Assembly: GCF_006517815.1 (NCBI RefSeq)
Contig: NZ_CP041198.1
Location: forward strand, 3,224,001-3,288,000
Direction of reading: 5' to 3'
DNA: 64,000 nucleotides
Source of the DNA: Pseudarthrobacter sp. NIBRBAC000502770
Lineage (GTDB): Bacteria > Actinomycetota > Actinomycetes > Actinomycetales > Micrococcaceae
In this document: positions 30,967 to 38,016 of the stretch, in pieces
How positions within the stretch are numbered: position 1 is the stretch's first letter
Layout: each line of letters begins with the position of its first letter
The notes under the pieces: generated by a model
The model's database searches: none
What the model was told of the DNA's origin: nothing
Seen by the model: the letters and a program-made list of their open reading frames with translations, nothing else
Program-made: the position numbers and the translations under genes

Positions 30967-31914
30967 ATGATGTATGCAGTTGGTGTTGACCTTGGGGGTA
31001 CCAAGACCGCTGCCGGCGTGGTTTCGGCCGACGGGGAGGTGCTGTTTTCGGACACGGTTCCCACACTGAGCCGCGACGGCGGGGAGGCCATTCTCGACGC
31101 CACGGCCGAACTTGTCGCCGGACTGATCAAGAAGGCGGCCGACGACGGGATCGCCGTTGAGCGCGTAGGCGTCGGTTCCGCCGGGGTCATCGATGCCGGG
31201 CGCGGCGTGGTGGTGTCCGCCACCGATGCCATCCGCGGCTGGGCCGGGACGGCACTCACCGCGGGCCTGGCCACACGGCTGGGCCTGCCGGCGTCGTCCG
31301 TCCGGGCGGTGAACGATGTCCACGCCCACGCACTTGGCGAGGCGTGGGCTGGAGCCGCGGCGGGAACCGCAAGCTCACTCCTGGTGGCCTTCGGCACGGG
31401 CGTGGGCGGCAGTTTCGTGCTCGGCGGACGCCCGCTGTTGGGGCACCGCCATGCGGGAGGACACGTGGGCCATTTCGCGTCGCCCTACGCGTTCCACGAG
31501 GGCACCGCCATCCCCTGCGTCTGCGGCGGAGCCGGGCACGTCGAGGCCGTTGCCTCGGGACCCGCCATCCGCGAGGCGTACCTGCGGCTGGGCGGCACGG
31601 AGCCTGTCACGGACGCCCGTGCCGTCTTTGCCCTCGCCGGCCGAAGCGATGCCGCCGCCATCCGGGCCGTAGGAATCGGCGCCGGAGCTGCCGGGCAGGC
31701 CATGGGCGGCCTCGCCAACATCCTGGACCCCGAGGTGGTAGTTGTCACGGGCGGACTTTCCGACGCCGGCGCCCCCTGGTGGCGGCCGATGGAACGGGCC
31801 CTCCGCGCCGAACTCCTGCCTGCCCTGGCCGGGCTCCCCGTCCTTCCGGCTACACTCGGCAACGCAGCCGCTCTGGTGGGCGCGGCACGGCTGGTCCTCC
31901 TTCCGCCCGTCTGA
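30967..31914 (+). CDS. nanK: ROK family sugar kinase, probable N-acetylmannosamine kinase
   Basis: A 315-residue kinase, 8 bases after the lyase gene. Motifs are the ATP loop VGVDLGGTKTAAGVV, VGVGSAGVIDAGRG, NDVHAHALGEAW, VAFGTGVGGSF and GHVGHFA. The usual zinc site CxCGxxGCxE reads CVCGGAGHVE here, with His at the third Cys position. It would phosphorylate ManNAc to ManNAc-6-P, as inferred from its position between nanA and nanE. Glucose or GlcNAc kinase activity cannot be excluded. Confidence 0.87.
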   Translation: MMYAVGVDLGGTKTAAGVVSADGEVLFSDTVPTLSRDGGEAILDATAELVAGLIKKAADDGIAVERVGVGSAGVIDAGRGVVVSATDAIRGWAGTALTAGLATRLGLPASSVRAVNDVHAHALGEAWAGAAAGTASSLLVAFGTGVGGSFVLGGRPLLGHRHAGGHVGHFASPYAFHEGTAIPCVCGGAGHVEAVASGPAIREAYLRLGGTEPVTDARAVFALAGRSDAAAIRAVGIGAGAAGQAMGGLANILDPEVVVVTGGLSDAGAPWWRPMERALRAELLPALAGLPVLPATLGNAAALVGAARLVLLPPV

Positions 31915-31965
31915 AACGTCCTCACACGTACCCGCCCAACCGCCACCCTTCCAGAGGAACCCGTT

Positions 31966-32649
31966 ATGCTCCTGACCCCCGAAGCCCTCGAATCCCTGCG
32001 CGGACGGCTCATCGTGTCCTGCCAGGCGTATCCGGGTGAGCCGATGCGTGATCCCCGGACCACAGCGCAGGTGGCCGCTTCAGCAGTGGTTGGCGGCGCA
32101 GCGGCAGTCCGGGTGCAAGGCCTCGCCGATGTGCAACACACCCGCTCCGCCGTCGAGGTGCCGCTCATCGGGCTCTGGAAGGACGGGCACGACGGCGTGT
32201 TCATCACCCCAACGCTCCGGCACGCCCTGGCGGTGGCCAACTCCGGGGCCCATGTAGTGGCAATCGATGGAACCCGCCGGGACCGGCCGGACGGCCTTAC
32301 CCTGGCGCAGACGGTAGCCGGCATCCATGCAGAGTCCCACGCCCTTGTCATGGCCGACTGCGGCTCGTTCCAGGACGCAGCTGCCGCCGTCGAGGCCGGG
32401 GCCAACCTGGTGGGCACGACGCTGGCCGGGTACACCGGTGAGCGGCCCAAAACCTCCGGCCCGGACCTGGACCTGCTGGAGGAGATCGCCGCGGCCGGCT
32501 TTGGTGTCCCCCTGATTGCCGAGGGCCGCATCCACTCCCCCGCCCAGGCCCGGCTGGCTTTGGACGCCGGCGCTTTCGCCGTGGTGGTGGGAACGGCGAT
32601 CACCCACCCCGCCACCATTGCCGGCTGGTTTGTGGACGCGCTGGCATGA
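31966..32649 (+). CDS. nanE: N-acetylmannosamine-6-phosphate 2-epimerase
   Basis: A 227-residue TIM-barrel enzyme converting ManNAc-6-P to GlcNAc-6-P. Signature stretches are LIVSCQAYPGEPMRDP, AVRVQGLADV, LIGLWKDGHDGVFITP with the catalytic Lys, VVAIDGTRRDRPDG, MADCGSF and IAEGRIHSP. The length matches the family. The AGAGGAACCC upstream is its ribosome-binding site. It overlaps nagA by ATGA. Confidence 0.95.
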   Translation: MLLTPEALESLRGRLIVSCQAYPGEPMRDPRTTAQVAASAVVGGAAAVRVQGLADVQHTRSAVEVPLIGLWKDGHDGVFITPTLRHALAVANSGAHVVAIDGTRRDRPDGLTLAQTVAGIHAESHALVMADCGSFQDAAAAVEAGANLVGTTLAGYTGERPKTSGPDLDLLEEIAAAGFGVPLIAEGRIHSPAQARLALDAGAFAVVVGTAITHPATIAGWFVDALA

Positions 32650-33857
32650 CGGCTCCTGACGGGCTGCTGCTCACCGGAACGCTCCTGACGGATGGCACCA
32701 CCGTGCCGGACGCCGCCGTCGCGGTTGTAAACGGACGGATCGCTTATGCGGGTCCGCGGACCGGACTTGCCACTGCGTCGCTGCCATCGTTGCCTGAACG
32801 AGCGCTGCCTTCCGGGAACATGATCCTCCCGGGACTGATCGATCTGCACTGCCACGGAGCGGCCGGCGGGGACTTCCCCGGCGGTGAACTCGATGCCGCC
32901 CGTGCTGCCGCAGAATTCCTCCACCGGAGCGGCACCACCACGCTGCTGGCAAGCCTGGTCACGGCCTCCCGGGAGGACCTGTTGCGGGGCGCGGCAACGC
33001 TGCGCGTCCTCGCCGAGGAGGGCATCGTCGCCGGGATCCACGCCGAAGGCCCTTTCCTGTCGCACGCCCGTTGTGGGGCCCAGGACCCACGCTTCCTGCT
33101 TGAGCCCAACCTCGGATTGCTTGATGAATTGGTCGGGGCGGCCGGCGGGCACTTGCGCACCATGACGTACGCGCCGGAACTGGCTGGGGCAGCCGACCTT
33201 GTGCAGGCCCTCGTGGCGCACGGCGTTGTTCCGTCGCTGGGGCACACGGACGCAGATGCGCGAACGACGGCGGACTCGCTCATCCTGGCAGCAGGGCTGA
33301 TGGCGGCTGGACGCACCACTGGCGCGCGGCCCACGGTCACGCATCTGTTCAACGGCATGCCTCCGCTGCACCACCGGAGCCCCGGCCCGGTCGCGGCGTG
33401 CCTCCGCCTTGCCGCAGCCGGCACGGTGGCAGTCGAGTTGGTGGCGGATGCGGTGCACCTGGACCCGGAGACTGTCGGCATGGTGTTCGCCCTGGTGGGC
33501 GCAGGCAACGTGGTCCTGGTGACCGATTCCATGGCCGCCACGGGGCTGCCGGACGGCGACTACGACCTCGGACCTGCAGCCGTCCGGGTCACAAGCGGCG
33601 AGGCGCGGCTCCGCGGCAACGGCTCCCTGGCCGGCGGAACCGCAACCCTGCTGGACGTAGTACGCCGGACCATCGCCGCAGGCGTGGACGCGGCAGGGGC
33701 CGTTCTGTCCGCTACCGCCGTGCCTGCCCGGATCCTGGGACTTTCAGATGAAGTGGGCAGTCTCCGTACCGGGCTGCGCGCCGACGTCGTAGTGGTCGAT
33801 GCCGGCTTCAATCCCGCGCTGGTTATTCGTCACGGAAAAGTCCTGGCGCCACAGTGA
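32646..33857 (+). CDS. nagA: N-acetylglucosamine-6-phosphate deacetylase
   Basis: A 403-residue amidohydrolase making GlcN-6-P and acetate. Metal and substrate motifs are DLHCHGAAGGDF, IHAEGPFLS, SLGHTDAD, THLFNGMPPLHHR and the catalytic Asp in LVTDSMAATGL. It is coupled to nanE by a 4-base overlap and is the last gene of the plus-strand operon. It runs to within 27 bases of the converging YbhB-like gene. Confidence 0.95.
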   Translation: MTAPDGLLLTGTLLTDGTTVPDAAVAVVNGRIAYAGPRTGLATASLPSLPERALPSGNMILPGLIDLHCHGAAGGDFPGGELDAARAAAEFLHRSGTTTLLASLVTASREDLLRGAATLRVLAEEGIVAGIHAEGPFLSHARCGAQDPRFLLEPNLGLLDELVGAAGGHLRTMTYAPELAGAADLVQALVAHGVVPSLGHTDADARTTADSLILAAGLMAAGRTTGARPTVTHLFNGMPPLHHRSPGPVAACLRLAAAGTVAVELVADAVHLDPETVGMVFALVGAGNVVLVTDSMAATGLPDGDYDLGPAAVRVTSGEARLRGNGSLAGGTATLLDVVRRTIAAGVDAAGAVLSATAVPARILGLSDEVGSLRTGLRADVVVVDAGFNPALVIRHGKVLAPQ

Positions 33858-33883
33858 GTCTTCGAGGAAACTGATGCGGCGTT

Positions 33884-34408
33884 TTACGGCACCTCGAATG
33901 TGGCGGTAAGCCTTGCCCGTCCTATCGCATGGCTGAAAAGCTGGAAGCCCAGGTAGGCGGGGCTTGCCTCGGCAGGGATGTCGAGTTCGTCCACATCCAC
34001 TGCGTGGACCACGACGTGGTAGTGGTGGGGACCGTGCCCCGCAGGCGGAGCCGCGCCGACAAATCCCGGGAAACCGGCATCGTTCGCCAGTTGCACCGCT
34101 GGCTTGGGCAGGCCGTCCTCGGCGGCACCCGAAGGAAGCGATGTGGTGGACGCAGGCAGGTTGAAGGCTGCCCAATGCCAAAACCCACTGCCAGTGGGAG
34201 CGTCCGGGTCCAGAACCGTCACGGCAAAACTCTTTGTCTCCGGTGGGAAGCCCTCCCAGGACAGTTGTGGAGACCTGTCTTCTCCGCCGTCGATTCCCAT
34301 CTTCCCGCTAGCCTGGGCAACGGGAAACGGCTGCCCGTCCTGGATGTCGGTGCTGGTCAAGGAGAACTCGGGAAGCTGGGGAAGGGCGGCGTACGGATCG
34401 TGCGACAT
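33884..34408 (-). CDS. YbhB/YbcL-type PEBP (Raf kinase inhibitor-like) protein
   Basis: A 174-residue phosphatidylethanolamine-binding-like protein. The ATG at 34408 gives [19 protein letters not shown]. Family marks are [39 protein letters not shown], and [18 protein letters not shown]. The bacterial function is unknown. It sits inside the sialic acid locus but has no obvious link to it. LacI-like palindromes lie upstream at 34460-34538. Confidence 0.9.
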   Translation of the reverse strand: MSHDPYAALPQLPEFSLTSTDIQDGQPFPVAQASGKMGIDGGEDRSPQLSWEGFPPETKSFAVTVLDPDAPTGSGFWHWAAFNLPASTTSLPSGAAEDGLPKPAVQLANDAGFPGFVGAAPPAGHGPHHYHVVVHAVDVDELDIPAEASPAYLGFQLFSHAIGRARLTATFEVP

Positions 34409-34459
34409 CTCTTTGGTACCTTTCCTAGACAACGGGATTCGAATTACCGGCAAACACGA

Positions 34460-34538
34460 TGGAAACAGGTTTACTGGTGCACACTCTAGCGCCGGTTTCG
34501 GTGGATAAGCCGAAATAATCAAGTGGAAACCGGTTCAG
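34460..34538. promoter_or_regulatory. Two LacI-type operator-like palindromes upstream of the PEBP gene
   Basis: TGGAAACAGGTTTAC (34460-34474) and TGGAAACCGGTTCAG (34524-34538) share TGGAAAC-GGTT with a CCGG-type centre, the usual look of LacI-family operators. They are 64 bases apart, within the 230-base gap between the PEBP start and the nagB stop. No LacI gene is in the window. Confidence 0.4.
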
Positions 34539-34638
34539 CCCAGAACGCATGCCGGCTGTGTGGCCGGGTCCGGTACCTCCACCTGGATGTCCCGGCACAC
34601 CAGGGGCCCAGAACAGCGTAAACAGCGCAGGCAGAACG

Positions 34639-35406
34639 TCAGAGGCTGATGGCGGGGCCAGCCACGCGCACTGCAACACCGGCCTTTTCGGGCGCAAGCT
34701 GCGAGGCTGCTGATTCGTCTGCCACCACGGTGACATGCGGATGGCGCTGCAGGACTGACGCCGGGCACTCAGCGGATACAGGACCACTCAGTGCCGCGGC
34801 CAGGATCGCTGCCTTGTCCTGCCCGTGGACCACCAGGAGAAGGTGCCTGGCTTCCATGATGGTCCCCAGGCCCTGGGTGATGCACCGCTCAGGGACCTCC
34901 GACAGGGAACCAAAGTAGCGGGCGTTGGCCTCCCGGGTACGGGCGGCCAACGTCTCGACACGGGTACGGGAGTCGAGCGCTGACCCCGGCTCGTTGAAGG
35001 CGATATGTCCGTTGTGGCCAATGCCCAACAACTGCAGGTCGATGCCGCCGGCGGCACGGATTGAAGTGTCGTACTCGACAGCTGCCCGCTCAGGGTCCTC
35101 CGCACCGCCGGCAGGCACCCGCACGTGCCCGGGGTCCAGGCCCAGGCGTTCGGTGACCTCACGACGGACAACCTCGCCGTAGCTTTCCGGATGCCCGGCC
35201 GGCAGCCCCACGTATTCGTCAAGGGCAAAGGCCCTCACGCGCGACAAATCGAGCCGGTGGCCGGCGAGGGCTGCGTAGACAGGCAGTGGGGAGCCTCCTG
35301 TGGCAACACCGAGGACCGCGTCCGGCTTGCTGCGGACGACAGCGGCAATGATCCCGGCAGCGACAGCACCAATGGCGGCTGCATCAGGGACGACGAAGAT
35401 TTCCAA
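34639..35406 (-). CDS. nagB: Glucosamine-6-phosphate deaminase
   Basis: A 255-residue enzyme converting GlcN-6-P to fructose-6-P and ammonia, the last step of sialic acid catabolism. The start is a TTG at 35406 with GAGG 7 bases upstream; it gives LEIFVVPDAAAIGAV, as expected for the family. Motifs are VLGVATGGSPLPVYAAL, FALDEYVGLPAGHPESY and LGIGHNGHIAFNEPGS. It lies downstream of the GntR regulator on the minus strand and may be cotranscribed with it (115-base gap). Confidence 0.93.
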   Translation of the reverse strand: MEIFVVPDAAAIGAVAAGIIAAVVRSKPDAVLGVATGGSPLPVYAALAGHRLDLSRVRAFALDEYVGLPAGHPESYGEVVRREVTERLGLDPGHVRVPAGGAEDPERAAVEYDTSIRAAGGIDLQLLGIGHNGHIAFNEPGSALDSRTRVETLAARTREANARYFGSLSEVPERCITQGLGTIMEARHLLLVVHGQDKAAILAAALSGPVSAECPASVLQRHPHVTVVADESAASQLAPEKAGVAVRVAGPAISL

Positions 35407-35521
35407 GGCGGGGCCTCTTTCTGGGGGTTGGACTGCAGCAGGGCATGCAGCGGCCGGGCCGGGACGGGCCAGCCCTTCATGGACATACTGGTGGTGGCCG
35501 AAACGCCACCTCACGTGGCCG

Positions 35522-36313
35522 TTAGGCGGATGCCACGTCCTTGAGCTTTTGGCGGATACCGTCAAAGTGTCGCTGGAGCCGCTCGGCAGCGAGGGCTTTG
35601 TCCCTGCTGGCAACGGATTCGTAGATATCCCAATGGATACGGACCTGCTCATCAAGGTTGACCGGCCCATGGCCCAGGGCTTCATGGATCTGCCGGTATA
35701 CCTGCCAAAACACGTCCATGAGGTTAATGAGGAGTTCGTTGTTCAGCGGCGCGTAGAGCTTGCGGTGGAATTCCGCATCATGCTCAGCCAAGGGCTCACC
35801 CTTCGCGGCAGCCTCCTGCATGGCCTCCATCGTCCGCCGGAGATCGGACAGGTGCTCTTCCGTCAGCAAATCGATGGCGGAGCCGATCAGACCGGACTCG
35901 AGCGCCTGGCGTACATCGATCAGCTCCATGGCTTCTTCGCCCTTGTGCCGAAGGGACAGCCGGCCGCGGAATGTCAGTCCCGACACCAGGGCGCTGAAGT
36001 TGTTCGGGGCAACGAACATGCCAAAGCCATGGCGGATTTCGATGACACCAAGGGCCTGAAGGACTTTGAGGGACTCCCGGACGGTGTTTCGTCCCACGCC
36101 GAGTTCGCCGGACAGCTCGCTCTCTGTAGGGAGGGCGTCCCCGACGTCCAGCCCGCGCTCAAGAATGAGCTCCATGATTCTGTTCTGGAGGGCGTGGGAG
36201 CGGATTTGCGCGCTGAATCTTGCGGGGGGAACCGCTGCTGATGCTACTGTCACGTCATCTCCTTCGACCGCGCCCGGCGGCGGCCTCTCGTCTGGGTTCA
36301 GTGTACAGGACAT
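35522..36313 (-). CDS. GntR family regulator with FCD domain, candidate sialic acid repressor (NanR-like)
   Basis: A 263-residue regulator. The ATG at 36313 has AAGGA 6 bases upstream. The winged helix (about 45-110) reads LPTESELSGELGVGRNTVRESLKVLQALG with the wing IRHGFGMFVA. The FadR C-terminal domain follows, with Asp and His ligands expected in DVRQALESGLI and HDAEFHRKLY. It sits at the end of the sialic acid locus. A TAGGACGTCCTA-like palindrome overlaps its own ribosome-binding site and recurs at the sialidase and importer promoters, so it is the likely regulator of the locus and of itself. Effector unknown; Neu5Ac or a phosphorylated intermediate is plausible. Confidence 0.9.
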   Translation of the reverse strand: MSCTLNPDERPPPGAVEGDDVTVASAAVPPARFSAQIRSHALQNRIMELILERGLDVGDALPTESELSGELGVGRNTVRESLKVLQALGVIEIRHGFGMFVAPNNFSALVSGLTFRGRLSLRHKGEEAMELIDVRQALESGLIGSAIDLLTEEHLSDLRRTMEAMQEAAAKGEPLAEHDAEFHRKLYAPLNNELLINLMDVFWQVYRQIHEALGHGPVNLDEQVRIHWDIYESVASRDKALAAERLQRHFDGIRQKLKDVASA

Positions 36314-36324
36314 GGGACGTCCTT
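36313..36324. promoter_or_regulatory. Operator-like palindrome over the ribosome-binding site of the GntR gene
   Basis: TGGGACGTCCTT matches TAGGACGTCCTA in 10 of 12 positions. On the minus strand it covers the AAGGAC Shine-Dalgarno site directly before the ATG, so binding would block the gene's own expression. Confidence 0.5.
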
Positions 36325-36513
36325 CATCCGGTAGTTGGTAATGAATCTTCAAGGGTTGGGTCGCAGTCCCTGGGCGCGCTGCTTCATCCTTCGGACACCG
36401 GCGCCCCCACCGCGCAGAATTGATGCGATCTTGAGGCAAACCTTGCCATCCCTAGACGTTGCAGGTCCACGCTGGAGCCAAGAGACCAACCAGCTTGTGG
36501 GGAGCAGGAAGTC

Positions 36514-36990
36514 ATGGCAAGCAGAGCAGCACTGGACACCGACGTCACGACCGTGGGAGGCGTGCTGACCGACCAGCAGCCCCTCGACTTCCACACGCTG
36601 GGGCTCGCCGGCTGCATTGACCGGCTGACGGCACCCCTGCGGCAGCGCGGAACCGTGGTCCACTGGGATACTCCGCACTGGGGCATTGAGATCCCGGCAG
36701 GCTCCGCATCCCTCCTGTACCAGTCCGCCCGGGAAGCCCTCAGCAACGCCTTCAAGTACTCCGCGGCGCACACGCTGACCATTCAGCTGGCGGCCGTTGA
36801 CCATGGCATCAGGCTGGTGGTGGCCGACGACGGCACAGGCTTCGACAGCAGCCTCGCCACGTGCGGGCGGCACCACGGTTATGGCCTGCGGCTGATGGCC
36901 GTGGCCGTGCAGGAGGCCGGTGGCGCGGTGGACATCAGCGCCTCACCCGGGAGGGGCACCAGCGTGACGGTCACGTTGCCGCTGGACTGA
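36514..36990 (+). CDS. Orphan HATPase-domain protein (histidine kinase C-terminal half)
   Basis: A 158-residue protein with GGGAGCAGG before its ATG. After a 25-residue lead it has FHTLGLAGCIDRLTAPLRQRG, then N-box YQSAREALSNAFKYSAAH, G1 VVADDGTGFD and G2 HHGYGLRLMAVAVQEAGG, the pattern of NarX/DegS-type kinases. No sensor, membrane segment or phospho-accepting His domain is present. It is either a truncated kinase remnant with an intact start or a stand-alone ATPase acting on a partner. No response regulator is adjacent. Confidence 0.75.
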   Translation: MASRAALDTDVTTVGGVLTDQQPLDFHTLGLAGCIDRLTAPLRQRGTVVHWDTPHWGIEIPAGSASLLYQSAREALSNAFKYSAAHTLTIQLAAVDHGIRLVVADDGTGFDSSLATCGRHHGYGLRLMAVAVQEAGGAVDISASPGRGTSVTVTLPLD

Positions 36991-37040
36991 CCCGAAGGTT
37001 CCAAACCGCAGGCGCGAAGGACGGCCCTGCCCATAGACCC

Positions 37041-37073
37041 GGAGGCCCGCCGTTGCTGGGACGGCGGGGCTCC
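37041..37073. terminator. Bidirectional terminator-like hairpin
   Basis: GGAGGCCCGCCGT (37041-37053) pairs with ACGGCGGGGCTCC (37061-37073) with one mismatch, between the convergent HATPase and FMN-reductase genes. Confidence 0.6.
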
Positions 37074-37093
37074 GTATGTCCAGGGAGAGGAAC

Positions 37094-37705
37094 CTAGCGG
37101 GAGAGTTTTTCCGCGTCCGGCTCCAGGTCGCCAATATGGCCCGGCGCGTTGGCAGCGAGGACCCTTGCCACGAATGCCGCATATTCGTCCATGAAGTGGC
37201 CCAGGAACTTCGCGGTCGCTTCATCCTCGACCTCACCGTCGGCGCCAAAGACATCAGGCTTGTAGCTGATGTAGGCCTCCGGGGAATTCAACTGCGGGGC
37301 GTCCAGGAAGCTCAGGACGCTGCGCATGGAGGACTGCATCACGGCCGTGCCGATGCTGCCCGGCGAAGCGCCGATGATACCCGTGGGCTTGCGCGCGAAT
37401 GAGTTGGTGCCCCAGGGCCGGGAACCCCAGTCGATGGCGTTCTTCAGTGCGCCGGGAATGGACCGGTTGTACTCGGGCGAGACGAACAGGATCCCGTCCG
37501 CAGCCTCAATGGCTTCCTTAAGGGCGCGGCCCTCGGGCGGAAAGTCGGCGTCGTAGTCATAGCTGTACAGCGGGAGGTCCTTGATGGGGATCTCGGTGAA
37601 TTCCAATTCCGCGGGCGCGAGCTTGATCAAGGCATTGGCCAGGACCCGGTTGATGGAACCGCTCGCCAAGCTGCCTACGAAATATCCGATCTTGTACGTT
37701 GCCAT
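37094..37705 (-). CDS. NADPH-dependent FMN reductase family protein
   Basis: A 203-residue flavodoxin-fold protein. The phosphate loop is VGSLASGSINRVLANAL, and LFVSPEYNRSIPGALKNAID is the flavin-binding signature of chromate/azo/FMN reductases (SsuE/ChrR-like). It continues with GIIGASPGSIGTAVMQSSMR. It probably reduces FMN, quinones or similar acceptors with NAD(P)H in the cytosol. AAGGATCACTC precedes the ATG. It is monocistronic. Confidence 0.9.
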   Translation of the reverse strand: MATYKIGYFVGSLASGSINRVLANALIKLAPAELEFTEIPIKDLPLYSYDYDADFPPEGRALKEAIEAADGILFVSPEYNRSIPGALKNAIDWGSRPWGTNSFARKPTGIIGASPGSIGTAVMQSSMRSVLSFLDAPQLNSPEAYISYKPDVFGADGEVEDEATAKFLGHFMDEYAAFVARVLAANAPGHIGDLEPDAEKLSR

Positions 37706-37964
37706 GAGTGATCCTTTCCAACAGCCGGTCCGTCCCGGCTGGCTGAGTGTGGCTGGAAATGTGCCGGCCCCGCACCGGACGGGAACGGCGGTTGGTGCTC
37801 ACTGCTTCATCAGTCCAGCACATACAGGAGGCCCCGGCCAGAGGGCGCACGTTGCCCTTGAGGCTCAACGGCGCTGGGGATGCCCCGACAAGCCAAACCA
37901 CCCCGTCCGCGACACCCCCATACCGTGGACCGCCCCTTGCGGGGATAAATCTCACCTACTAATT

Positions 37965-37989
37965 TGAAACGTATCAGAAAGCGTTTTCA
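37965..37989 (+). promoter_or_regulatory. Tandem LacI/cre-like operators before the YetA-like gene
   Basis: TGAAACGTATCA (37965-37976) and AGAAAGCGTTTTCA (37976-37989; the reverse strand TGAAAACGCTTTCT fits the cre consensus except its last base) abut. They lie in a 311-base non-coding stretch (37706-38016) that otherwise holds nothing I can identify. LacI-family repressors commonly control plant polysaccharide genes. Confidence 0.5.
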
Positions 37990-38016
37990 GTGCATGTGGC
38001 AACGGAATTGGATGAC

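Noticed and set aside
31485..33458. A 657-codon minus-strand open frame
   Set aside because: It is antisense to nanK, nanE and nagA, which all have intact family motifs.
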